Source: Deltaproteobacteria bacterium
GTDB taxonomy: Bacteria; Desulfobacterota; Deferrimicrobia; Deferrimicrobiales; Deferrimicrobiaceae
Length of the DNA stretch: 32,691 bases
Assembly: GCA_021824125.1 (NCBI GenBank)
Contig: JAKALO010000012.1
Coordinates: 1 to 32,691, forward strand
Reading direction: 5' to 3'
Both the position numbers and the translations under genes were made by a program. The notes under the pieces were generated by a model that was given only the letters and a program-made list of their open reading frames with translations, was not told the origin of the DNA and searched no databases. Shown here in pieces: positions 15,052 through 22,542 of the stretch (the stretch's first letter is position 1; every line of letters starts with the position of its first letter).

Positions 15052-15423
15052 TTATCTCCGGCCGGGTTTGCTCTCGTGAGGGCCCGGCGGCATGTGGAAG
15101 GGCGTGACGTTGCCGTGGGGCGCGGCCAGGGCGACGATCTTGTTCGCGCCCTCCTTTTCCACCTCGTCGATGCGAACCATGGCCGACAGCGGGATGTACG
15201 TGCGCTTGACGCCCGCGAACTCGGACTTCAGCTTTTCTTCCGATGGGTCGACGAGAACCCCTCCGCGGCTTCCGAAGATTATGTCCTCGACCTCGACGAA
15301 CGCGAAGAGATCTCCCTGGGACACTTTACGCGCATAGAGTTCGTACAGGTTCCCGTGGTTCTGGAAGAGCACGCGGTAGATGGGCTTCTGTTTGGCGGCC
15401 GCCGTTTTACTGGAGTTTCCCAT
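15052..15423 (-). CDS. DUF1820 family protein
   Basis: A 123-residue soluble protein matching the DUF1820 family along its length: PIYRVLFQNHGNLYELYARKV, LFAFVEVEDIIFG, VLVDPSEEKLKSEFAGVKR and TYIPLSAMVRIDEVEKEG. The family is conserved in proteobacteria and has no assigned function. The last 20 residues are a Pro/Gly-rich tail. It converges on the OB-fold gene, with 13 bases between stops. Confidence 0.88.
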   Translation of the reverse strand: MGNSSKTAAAKQKPIYRVLFQNHGNLYELYARKVSQGDLFAFVEVEDIIFGSRGGVLVDPSEEKLKSEFAGVKRTYIPLSAMVRIDEVEKEGANKIVALAAPHGNVTPFHMPPGPHESKPGRR

Positions 15424-15453
15424 CTTTCAAGTATAGCAGTATCCGGGAGAAAA

Positions 15454-15607
15454 TGGAGCCGGCGGTCGGGATTGCCCGCCTGAGCCTCCGCGATCACGCG
15501 ATCGGCTTGTGCGGCGCGGTTTCGGGCTGACGGGCTCCACAAGGTCGCCCTCTTCCTCGCTGCTCGCTCGGCGCCCGAAACCGGTTCAATCCCTTTATGG
15601 GGCTCCA
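15454..15607. repeat. 154-bp element with tRNA-3'-end-like terminal inverted repeats
   Basis: The element lies just beyond the 3' end of tRNA-Thr. Its left end (15454-15474) is an exact 21-bp copy of the tRNA's CCA, acceptor and T-arm sequence at 15639-15659. Its right end (15587-15607) carries the same outer and inner seven-base blocks (tggagcc, gggattg) in inverse orientation, separated by seven unrelated bases. Inside is a perfect 10-bp inverted repeat, GGTTTCGGGC (15518-15527) and GCCCGAAACC (15573-15582). There is no transposase or integrase. It may belong to a dispersed tRNA-associated repeat family, which cannot be judged from one copy. Confidence 0.7.
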
Positions 15608-15645
15608 AATTTTAGTTGGGATACTACGTTGAAAAATTTGGAGCC
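15601..15645. repeat. 13-bp inverted repeat linking tRNA 3' end and the tRNA-like element
   Basis: ggctccaaatttt (15601-15613) and aaaatttggagcc (15633-15645) are perfectly inverted around 19 bases. Read on the minus strand, the tRNA CCA end is followed by AATTTTT and then the other arm. The structure could affect tRNA 3' processing or termination. Confidence 0.7.
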
Positions 15646-15713
15646 GGCGGTCGGGATTGAACCGACGACCTGCTGATTACGAATCAGCTGCTCTACCACT
15701 GAGCTACGCCGGC
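15639..15713 (-). tRNA. tRNA-Thr (anticodon CGU)
   Basis: A complete cloverleaf can be folded on the minus strand. The acceptor stem pairs GCCGGCG with CGCCGGC, the D arm is GCTC-AGTGGTA-GAGC, and the anticodon stem GCTGA/TCAGC holds the loop TTCGTAA with anticodon CGT. The T arm is GTCGG-TTCAATC-CCGAC. The discriminator base is T and the CCA end is encoded (minus-strand 15641-15639). It sits 60 bases downstream of rng on the same strand. Confidence 0.96.
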
Positions 15714-15773
15714 GTTACGCGTCGGGCAAAGAGAAGTTGCAGCCAGTAAGACTATGGATAGCGCCGCCCAAAG

Positions 15774-17303
15774 TCAAGGGTGCTCGATCTGGTACTGCTC
15801 GATGTGGAACTTGTCGGACGCCGAGATGTTGATCTTCATGCCGTAGCGCGTCTCCAGCATCTCGAGGAACATCCGCTCTTCGCCGAACAGCTCCTCCGCG
15901 AGCGCCGGGTGCACGTGGAGCGAGACCTGCTTCCCGGAGAGCAACGCGCCCTGCCGCTCGAGCGCCCGGAATATATCGTAGCAGATCGTCTTCTTCGACT
16001 TGATGACCCCCTCGCCCGAGCAGTAGGGGCAGGCCTCCGAGAGCGACCGCGCCAGGCTCTCGCGAACGCGTTTCCGCGTCATCTCGACAAGCCCCAGCTC
16101 CGAGATCTTGCAGATGGTCGTCTTGCTCCGGTCGGCGCGCAGGGTCTCGACCAGCGCCTGGTACACCTTCTCGCGGTTCTCCTCGTTCTTCATGTCGATG
16201 AAGTCGATGGTTATGATCCCGCCGATGTTGCGCAGGCGAAGCTGGTAAACGATCTCCCTGACCGCCTCCAGGTTGATCTTGACCGTCGTCTCCTCCAGCG
16301 AGGTGCGGCCTACGTATTTCCCCGTGTTGACGTCGATCACCGTAAGAGCCTCGGTCTGCTCGATGACGATGTACCCGCCGCTCTTTAGCCAGACCTTCTT
16401 GTCGAGGGCGCGCGCCAGCTCGATCTCGATGCCGAAGTGCTCGAAGATCGGCTGCGGGCCTTCGTGTAGCTCGATCCGGTCCTGGATGCGCGGGAAGAAT
16501 TGCGCCGCGAACCCCAGTATCCTGCCGAACTCCTCCTTGTCGTCGACCACGATCCGGTCCATGTCCGCGGAGAAGAGGTCGCGCACGGCCCGCAGGGAGA
16601 GCGACAGCTCCCGGTGGACCTGGGTGGGCGCGCTGGAGGCGTCGCTTTTCTTCTGGATCGACTCCCAGAGGCGGACCAGGTAGTCCATGTCCGCCTTGAT
16701 TTCCGCATCCGTTTTTCCTTCCGCCGCCGTCCGGACGATCGCCCCCATCCCCTCGGGGCGTATCTTCTCGACGATCCCGCTCAGGCGCTCCCTCTCCTCC
16801 GGGTCGTCGATCCGCCGGGAGATCCCGATGTGGCCGGACCAGGTGAGCAGAACGAGGTGCCGTCCCGGCAGGGTGATGTGGCTGGTGATCCGCGCTCCCT
16901 TGGTGCCCAGCGGTTCCTTCGCGACCTGCACCAGGATGTGCTGCCCCTCGCGTATAAGCCCCTCGATCGGCGGCAGGAAGTGCTCCTGCGGGTACCTCGC
17001 TTCCCGGATGCCGATCTCGTCCGGAAGAACGGATTCCTCGCCCCCGTCGGAGTCGAACTCCAGTTGCGGGGTAACGAAGTCCCCGGCGAAGAGAAAGCCC
17101 GCCTTGTCCATGCCGATGTCTACGAAGGCGGCCTGCATCCCGGGGAGCACCCGGATGACCTTCCCCTTGTAGATGTTGCCGACGATGTTCTGCTCACCCC
17201 TGCGCTCCAGGAGGAACTCGACGAGGATCCCCGAATCCAGGGTGCCCACGCGCGTCTCGTAGGGGGAGGCGTTGATGACTATGAGCTTGTTGGATTTCTG
17301 CAC
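15774..17303 (-). CDS. rng: Ribonuclease G
   Basis: A 509-residue RNase E/G family endoribonuclease for rRNA 5' maturation and mRNA decay. An S1 domain lies near residues 35-130 (NIVGNIYKGKVIRVLPGMQAAFVDIG). The DNase I-like catalytic domain has VIDVNTGKYVG (Asp324) and GGIITIDFIDM (Asp367), which bind the metal. The zinc-link CPYCSGEG (Cys425 and Cys428) supports dimerisation. The length is that of RNase G, without the RNase E degradosome tail. The start is GTG at 17303, one base after the stop of the radical SAM gene, so the two are translationally coupled. Confidence 0.95.
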   Translation of the reverse strand: MQKSNKLIVINASPYETRVGTLDSGILVEFLLERRGEQNIVGNIYKGKVIRVLPGMQAAFVDIGMDKAGFLFAGDFVTPQLEFDSDGGEESVLPDEIGIREARYPQEHFLPPIEGLIREGQHILVQVAKEPLGTKGARITSHITLPGRHLVLLTWSGHIGISRRIDDPEERERLSGIVEKIRPEGMGAIVRTAAEGKTDAEIKADMDYLVRLWESIQKKSDASSAPTQVHRELSLSLRAVRDLFSADMDRIVVDDKEEFGRILGFAAQFFPRIQDRIELHEGPQPIFEHFGIEIELARALDKKVWLKSGGYIVIEQTEALTVIDVNTGKYVGRTSLEETTVKINLEAVREIVYQLRLRNIGGIITIDFIDMKNEENREKVYQALVETLRADRSKTTICKISELGLVEMTRKRVRESLARSLSEACPYCSGEGVIKSKKTICYDIFRALERQGALLSGKQVSLHVHPALAEELFGEERMFLEMLETRYGMKINISASDKFHIEQYQIEHP

Positions 17304-17304
17304 G

Positions 17305-19797
17305 TTATCGTTTCCCGCGGGGAACCAGTTCCGCCGTCATTTTCTTCGGTGCGAACCGGTCGGGCGGCAACGCGACGCCAAGAAGACCGGAGGCCCCGTC
17401 GAGCGGCCGTACGCCCCTGCCCGTTCCATGGATGATTGTAATGAAGAGCGCGCCGTCATTCATCAGAAAATTCGACACGAGGGGTTTCAGGTCGATCTCC
17501 TGCCGGCCGTCCTCCCTCGAAATCGCCACGGGGAAAGAGCGGGAAGCCTGGAATGCTTCCCACGCGCGGGCTACCCGCCCGGGATCCACCTCGCCGGGAA
17601 GCCCGTATGGCGGCAGGGGATCGATGCGGTACGCGCAGACGAGGTCGAAATCGGAAAGGCGTGGAGACCCCGGGGGCACGTGTTTCGCCGAAACGATCCG
17701 GATTCCCCCGGGCAGGAACTCTGACTGCCTCTTTTCGATCTCCGACGCGACCACGGGAAGGTAAAACTCCGCTTCCACGAATTCCGAGAGGCTTTCGGTT
17801 CCGACGGGCAGCGCGGGGGAGAAGGAGAGGCGCGGGGCGGGGTTGAACCCCTGGCTGTAGGCGACGGGAAAGCCCGCGCGCCGCAGGGACCGGCCCCAGA
17901 GGGACTGGATCTCCAGCCCGGAGAGATATCGGGCGGGACCTTCCTTGGAGTACCGGATGCGGACGACGTGCCGTCCGGCCGCCGCGGGGGCGCCGCCGAC
18001 TCCCGGGTCCACTCCCGGGGCCCGCCTTTCACCCATGCGATCCGGGGAATAAGTGACGTTTCCGAGCCCCGGCGGGCAGGCGCCGCACGCGGAGCATGCG
18101 TCGGCGCGGCAGTCGGGGGTGGGCTCCCCGGACCTCGACTTCTCCCGCTCCGAAAGAAGGAATCCGCGGTCGATCCCGGCGTCCACGAAATCCCACGGGA
18201 GCGGGTGCGCCGGGTCCCGTTCCTCGAGGTACCCGCGGGGGTCGATCCCCGCTTCCCGGAACGCCTGGCCCCACGCCTCGGGGCGGAACGACTCGGTCCA
18301 CGCGTCGAAGCGCGCCCCCAGCCGGTAGGCCCGGAGGAGGACGCCGGCGAGCCGCGAGTCCCCGCGCGAGAAGACCCCTTCGAGCTCGCTGACGGCGGCG
18401 GAGTGGTGCTTCACCTCGACGTTCCTGTCCCGGCCGACCTCCGCGCGCACGATCGCCAGCCGCTCCCCTATCTCCTCTTTCCCGATCTGCCGCTCCCACT
18501 GGAACGGGGTGTGCGCCTTGGGGACGAAGGCCGACAGGCTCACGGTGACCGAGTTGCGCCTTCCATGGGTCCGGGCGACGGAGGCCACCTTTCTCGCGAG
18601 GCGCCCGACGGCGGCGACGTCCTCCAGGGTTTCACCCGGGAGCCCGACCATGAAGTAGAGCTTGAGCGTCTGCCACCCGTTGGCGTAGATCCACTCGGCG
18701 GAACGCAGGAGTTCCTCGTCCCGGATGTCCTTGTTGATGGACTTCCGGAGCCGCTCCGAGCCCGCCTCAGGGGCGAGCGTGAATCCCGTCTTTCGGACTT
18801 TCCGGATCTGGCGGACGGTGTTTTCGCTCAGGGCGTCCAGGCGGATCGAAGGCAGGGAGACGGAGACGCGTTCCGGGGAAAGCGTCTCCATCGCCTCCGT
18901 GATCAGGCGGTCGATGCAGCCGTAGTCCGCGGCCGAAAGGGAGAGCAGGCCGACCTCGTCGTACCCGGTACGGGGCGCCACTTCCTGCAGATAGCGCAGA
19001 AGGAGCAGGGGGTCCCGCTCCCGCACCGGGCGGTAGACGTAGCCAGCCTGGCAGAACCGGCATCCCCTCGTGCAGCCGCGGGAAATTTCCATGCTGAGCC
19101 TGTCGTGCACGACGCGCATTGCCGGAAGTATAGGGGCGGGGAGCAGGGGTGAACCCGCAAGGTCCGGCAGGACGCGCCTGGAAACACGGGTGGAGACACC
19201 GGGGACGAACACCCCCTCGACCCGGGAAAGACCCCGCAACAGGTCGCCCCGCGTTCCTTTTCGTTCCTTCCACGACTGGACGCAGGAGAGGATTTCCAGG
19301 ATCGCTTCCTCGCCGTCCCCCACAAGCAGCGCGTCGAAGAACGCTTCGACGGGCGCGGGATTCAGCGTGCACACCCCGCCGCCCAGGATCAGCGGGTCGT
19401 TTTCCCTGCGCTCGTCGCGGAGCAGCGGGATGCCGGAAAGTTCCAGCATCGAGAGTACGTTCGTGTACGTCAGTTCGTAGCAGAGGGAAAACCCGATGAC
19501 GTCGAAATCGCGCACCGGCCGCGCCGATTCGAGGGAACAGAGAGGGATCGCGTTATCGCGCAGGTGCCCCTCCAGGTCCCGCCAGGGCGCGAATGCCCGC
19601 TCGCACAGGATGCCCGGCCGGGAGTTCAGTATCTCGTGGAGGAGGAGGATACCGAGGTGGGACATCCCGATCTCGTAAACGTCCGGAAACGCAAGCAGGA
19701 CGCGGATATCCGCGCTTTCCCAGGGCAGGAGAGGACGTCGTACCTCGCTTCCGCAATAGCGGGACGGTTTCTGGATCGAAGGAGGAATCGTTCTCAT
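17305..19797 (-). CDS. Radical SAM protein fused to DUF2344 (TIGR03960/TIGR03936 type)
   Basis: An 830-residue cytoplasmic protein. Residues 1-230 include a B12-binding-like segment (VLLAFPDVYEIGMSHLG, VIGFSLCYELTYTN). The radical SAM core starts with RGCTRGCRFCQAGY; its cluster cysteines are C242, C246 and C249 (CxxxCxxC). LAPEAGSERLR and YFMVGLPGET follow. A small cysteine cluster, C563-x4-C568-x2-C571-x2-C574, could bind zinc or a second Fe-S cluster. The C-terminal DUF2344 domain starts near residue 610 (RIRYSKEGPARYLSGLEI). The function is unknown. Family members are often next to RNase E/G and ribosomal protein L21/L27 genes, which suggests a link to RNA or ribosome modification. Here rng follows directly; rplU and rpmA are not in this window. 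Confidence 0.93.
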   Translation of the reverse strand: MRTIPPSIQKPSRYCGSEVRRPLLPWESADIRVLLAFPDVYEIGMSHLGILLLHEILNSRPGILCERAFAPWRDLEGHLRDNAIPLCSLESARPVRDFDVIGFSLCYELTYTNVLSMLELSGIPLLRDERRENDPLILGGGVCTLNPAPVEAFFDALLVGDGEEAILEILSCVQSWKERKGTRGDLLRGLSRVEGVFVPGVSTRVSRRVLPDLAGSPLLPAPILPAMRVVHDRLSMEISRGCTRGCRFCQAGYVYRPVRERDPLLLLRYLQEVAPRTGYDEVGLLSLSAADYGCIDRLITEAMETLSPERVSVSLPSIRLDALSENTVRQIRKVRKTGFTLAPEAGSERLRKSINKDIRDEELLRSAEWIYANGWQTLKLYFMVGLPGETLEDVAAVGRLARKVASVARTHGRRNSVTVSLSAFVPKAHTPFQWERQIGKEEIGERLAIVRAEVGRDRNVEVKHHSAAVSELEGVFSRGDSRLAGVLLRAYRLGARFDAWTESFRPEAWGQAFREAGIDPRGYLEERDPAHPLPWDFVDAGIDRGFLLSEREKSRSGEPTPDCRADACSACGACPPGLGNVTYSPDRMGERRAPGVDPGVGGAPAAAGRHVVRIRYSKEGPARYLSGLEIQSLWGRSLRRAGFPVAYSQGFNPAPRLSFSPALPVGTESLSEFVEAEFYLPVVASEIEKRQSEFLPGGIRIVSAKHVPPGSPRLSDFDLVCAYRIDPLPPYGLPGEVDPGRVARAWEAFQASRSFPVAISREDGRQEIDLKPLVSNFLMNDGALFITIIHGTGRGVRPLDGASGLLGVALPPDRFAPKKMTAELVPRGKR

Positions 19798-19814
19798 GAT
19801 TTTCTACATTCCCA

Positions 19815-19862
19815 ATTAATTTTTGAAAAATCAATGGTTTCAAGTTAGATTATCCGGATAAT
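19815..19862. promoter_or_regulatory. Overlapping divergent promoters with a 14-bp palindrome
   Basis: For the minus strand, TTGAAA (19843-19838) and ATTAAT (19820-19815) are separated by 17 bases, upstream of the radical SAM gene. For the plus strand, TTGAAA (19823-19828) and TAGATT (19846-19851) are also 17 bases apart, upstream of the NTPase gene. A perfect palindrome, ATTATCCGGATAAT (19849-19862), overlaps the plus -10 and lies 25 bases before the ATG at 19887. It is a good candidate operator. Confidence 0.45.
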
Positions 19863-19886
19863 GGCAATTGTGGGAAATATTCCTCA

Positions 19887-22181
19887 ATGCGTTTGATCTG
19901 GAACCAGGGCGCAGGGTTATCGTTCCGGCCGGAGGAGTTCTTCGGCCGCGAGGAGGAATTGGCCGCCCTCTCTCGCGTCTGTCTCGAGGGAAGGTCCGGC
20001 ATCGGTTCGTCCGTGATGATCTTCGGGCCCCCCAACATCGGGAAGACCTCCATCCTCCTGAAGCTGAAGCACGACCTCCAGCGGCTGCAGGAAGGCAGCC
20101 CGGCCCCCCGTCCCTTCCCGTTCTACTTTTCATTCAGCAAGATCCTTTCGCATCCCCTGGCGCTCTCCCAGCATTTCCTCCAGGAGTACCTGTGGCAGGT
20201 ACTGGCCTTCCTGGGGGAGTCGCCCCTCGGTGCGTTCGACGCCGAGGCGATGTGCGAGAGGCTCGGGATGTTCGGCCTCGACGAGTGCCGGGAATTCCTC
20301 AACGCACACAGGATGTGCGCGGAGCGCGGCGACGGCCTGTCGGCGCTCGTGAACGCACTCTCCCTCCCGTTCGGTTCCGGGAGAGAGGTGTTCTACCCCG
20401 TGTTGCTCTTCGACGACTTCCAGTACACGTCCAAGCTGCAGAACATGCCCGACGGCGCCATCCTCTCGATCCTGCGTTCCCACATAAAGTCGGGCCATTT
20501 CCCGATGATCATCTCGGGTTCGTCTCCGGGGCACGTCACCGCGTCCCTCAAGAGGGAAGGGCTTTACGGGACCTTCCAGCTGATGGAGGTTGGGGGGCTT
20601 TCCCCGGCGGCCTCCGCAAGGATGTGGGCGTCCGTTTTCGAGCGGCGGCAGATCGGGATGCCCCCGCAAATACAGACCCGCGCGGCGGCACGGCTGGGGC
20701 ACGTTCCGATCTACCAGCGGATACTCGCCGATGAGATCTCCTTCCGGAACCTGCAGGTCACCGACGTGATCGGGTTCGAGAACGTTTTCGCGCTCTCCGT
20801 CACGGAGGGGCAGCTCAACCGGTACTGGCGCGAGTTCTTCGAGAACGCGTTTCCCGACAGGCTGCGGCGCGTGCGCGCCATCAAGTTCCTGAAGCGCGTC
20901 GTCTGCGACCAGTTCCCCCTGGACACGTTCGAGGGGGCGTTGTCGCTTCTGGGGACTTCCCCCGCGGAGGGCGGGGAGATCCTGTCCTCGCTGGAGTTCA
21001 AGGGCCTGCTGAAGTCCGACTTCGAGCAGCTGCGGTTCGTGAACGACCCGGTGCTGGCCGATTTCCTTTACTGGGCGTTCGAGCGGGGTGTCGTCGGCAA
21101 GACCTCGTCACAGGTCGCCGCGTCACTCGTGCAGTCAAAGCTTTCGTATGCCGCCCTCGATGCGGTGGAGGGCGGAAGGGAAAAGTGGATCGCCGTCACA
21201 AAGGAGCTGATGCGAAGGTGGGACTGCCGCGAAGTCCCGACGCTCCTGTTCCGGTTCGGCGGCTTCCGGGAGCGGTTCGACGGGAAGGGGCTCCTCGAGG
21301 TCGTGATCGGGATGGAGAAGGAGGCGCAGAAGCTCCGGCTGCCCAAGATCAGCTCCGTGTCCACCGGCTACAAGACCAGGCGGGGCGGCCCGCGGTTCGA
21401 TTTCGACCTGGTCGCGTACGGGTTCCACGAAGCGGAGTTCTCCGAGGAGAACCTCGTGATATGGGCCGTGGACGTGACGACGGAGAAGACGCTCACGGCA
21501 AGGTCGGTGGAGCACTTCGAGAACCGGTGCAGGCTGCTGAGCCTGGAGAAGGGGCTCAGGGACGAGCAGCTCCGGAAGTGGATCCTGTTCGAGGGGGCCG
21601 TCGACCCCGCCGCCGTCGAGCTCGTGGCGCGGTACGACATCTTCCTGACCCATCGCTCCCAGATGCGCCTCTTCCTCAACCTGTTCGGAATGGAAGAGAT
21701 AGATCTCGAGCCAGATGTCCGCAGGCCCGCCGAGGTGCCGCCGGGGACGGAGCCACTGGAGTTCGAGCTGGTCCTGCCGATAAAGGCGGACACGGAGGTC
21801 GTGGCGGCCCGCGTGGCGGAGGAGGTGGCGGCCTACGCCTCCCTCGACAAGGATACGGTGGACCGGGTCAAGATGGCGATCATCGAGGCGTGCATAAACG
21901 CTTTCGAGCACAGCGGAGCGGAGTCCGGCAAGGTCCGGCTGCGGTACATACTCTCCCCGGAGAAGATCGAGCTCTTCGTACAGGACGAGGGCAAGGGGTT
22001 CCGCGGGGGGCGGACCGGCGAGGAGAGCAAGCGCAACAGGGGCTGGGGGCTGAAGCTCATTCGGGAGCTTGTGGACGACGTGGAGATCATGACGGGCGAC
22101 CAGGGGACCACGGTGCGGATGGTGAAATTCCTTGGTTCCGCGCCCGAGAAAGAGGAGGGGGGATCGCAAGGTCCCGGGTGA
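19887..22181 (+). CDS. P-loop NTPase fused to RsbW-like serine kinase domain
   Basis: A 764-residue soluble multidomain protein. Residues 17-400 form a STAND/archaeal-ATPase-like NTPase with EEFFGREEELAAL, Walker A GPPNIGKT (47-54) and Walker B PVLLFDDFQ (171-179), then a helical/winged-helix region. Residues 490-600 resemble a PD-(D/E)XK-type fold (FDFDLVAYG, then NLVIWAVDVTTEKT, then an alpha/beta tail), but the acidic/lysine site is degenerate. Residues 625-750 form an HATPase_c kinase of the SpoIIAB/RsbW class: N box EACINAFEHSG (Glu667 and Asn671), G1 DEGKGF (700-705) and G2 GWGLKLIRELV. There is no receiver, HisKA or sensor domain. It leads an operon with a STAS protein, its expected kinase substrate, and an HD-GYP protein. 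Substrate and signal are unknown. Confidence 0.85.
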   Translation: MRLIWNQGAGLSFRPEEFFGREEELAALSRVCLEGRSGIGSSVMIFGPPNIGKTSILLKLKHDLQRLQEGSPAPRPFPFYFSFSKILSHPLALSQHFLQEYLWQVLAFLGESPLGAFDAEAMCERLGMFGLDECREFLNAHRMCAERGDGLSALVNALSLPFGSGREVFYPVLLFDDFQYTSKLQNMPDGAILSILRSHIKSGHFPMIISGSSPGHVTASLKREGLYGTFQLMEVGGLSPAASARMWASVFERRQIGMPPQIQTRAAARLGHVPIYQRILADEISFRNLQVTDVIGFENVFALSVTEGQLNRYWREFFENAFPDRLRRVRAIKFLKRVVCDQFPLDTFEGALSLLGTSPAEGGEILSSLEFKGLLKSDFEQLRFVNDPVLADFLYWAFERGVVGKTSSQVAASLVQSKLSYAALDAVEGGREKWIAVTKELMRRWDCREVPTLLFRFGGFRERFDGKGLLEVVIGMEKEAQKLRLPKISSVSTGYKTRRGGPRFDFDLVAYGFHEAEFSEENLVIWAVDVTTEKTLTARSVEHFENRCRLLSLEKGLRDEQLRKWILFEGAVDPAAVELVARYDIFLTHRSQMRLFLNLFGMEEIDLEPDVRRPAEVPPGTEPLEFELVLPIKADTEVVAARVAEEVAAYASLDKDTVDRVKMAIIEACINAFEHSGAESGKVRLRYILSPEKIELFVQDEGKGFRGGRTGEESKRNRGWGLKLIRELVDDVEIMTGDQGTTVRMVKFLGSAPEKEEGGSQGPG

Positions 22182-22188
22182 ATCGGAG

Positions 22189-22542
22189 ATGAATTACCTG
22201 ACTGTAAGGACCCGCAACGCGGGGGACGCTTTCGTGGTGTACATCGACGGGTACCTGAACAGCCTCATGGGGGAAGAGGTGGAAAGGGTGGTCCAGGAGG
22301 TCCTGGACGGGGGGGTCAGGAAGATCCTCCTTAATTTCGAGGGGACCCGCCTGATCAACAGCATCGGGATCTCGATCATCATCGGCGTCGTGGAGAAAAT
22401 CATGGAGCGGAACGGGGTGCTCGCCTTCTGCTGCCTCTCCCGCATCAACCGGGAACTGTTTCAGATGACCGGCGTGGCGCGCCACGTCCGGGTATTCGAT
22501 CGGGAGGAAGAGGCTCTTGGCCATTTCAGTCAATCCGGGTAA
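22189..22542 (+). CDS. STAS-domain anti-sigma factor antagonist (SpoIIAA/RsbV-like)
   Basis: A 117-residue single STAS domain. The phosphorylation loop reads TRLINSIGISIIIGVVE. Ser58 aligns with the phosphorylated Ser58 of SpoIIAA, while the preceding Asp of the usual DSSG is Asn57. Proteins of this type are phosphorylated by RsbW-like kinases, and dephosphorylation by a PP2C phosphatase restores partner binding. No PP2C gene is visible here. The ATG at 22189 is seven bases after the NTPase-kinase stop, and GGGTGA (22176-22181) serves as ribosome binding site. Its 3' end overlaps the HD-GYP gene by 26 bases. The kinase-substrate pairing is inferred from gene order and family knowledge. Confidence 0.92.
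   Translation: MNYLTVRTRNAGDAFVVYIDGYLNSLMGEEVERVVQEVLDGGVRKILLNFEGTRLINSIGISIIIGVVEKIMERNGVLAFCCLSRINRELFQMTGVARHVRVFDREEEALGHFSQSG

Noticed and set aside
15279-15608. Minus-strand frame starting MEPHKGIEPVSGAERAARK
   Set aside because: Its N-terminal part is translated from the tRNA-like element (the GIEP peptide comes from antisense T-arm sequence) and the rest is out of frame in the DUF1820 gene. It is not a real protein.
15454-15659. Attachment sites of an integrated element at tRNA-Thr
   Set aside because: The direct repeat of the tRNA 3' end looks like an att duplication, but the copies are only 185 bp apart and no integrase or cargo lies between them. It is reported as an unusual repeat.
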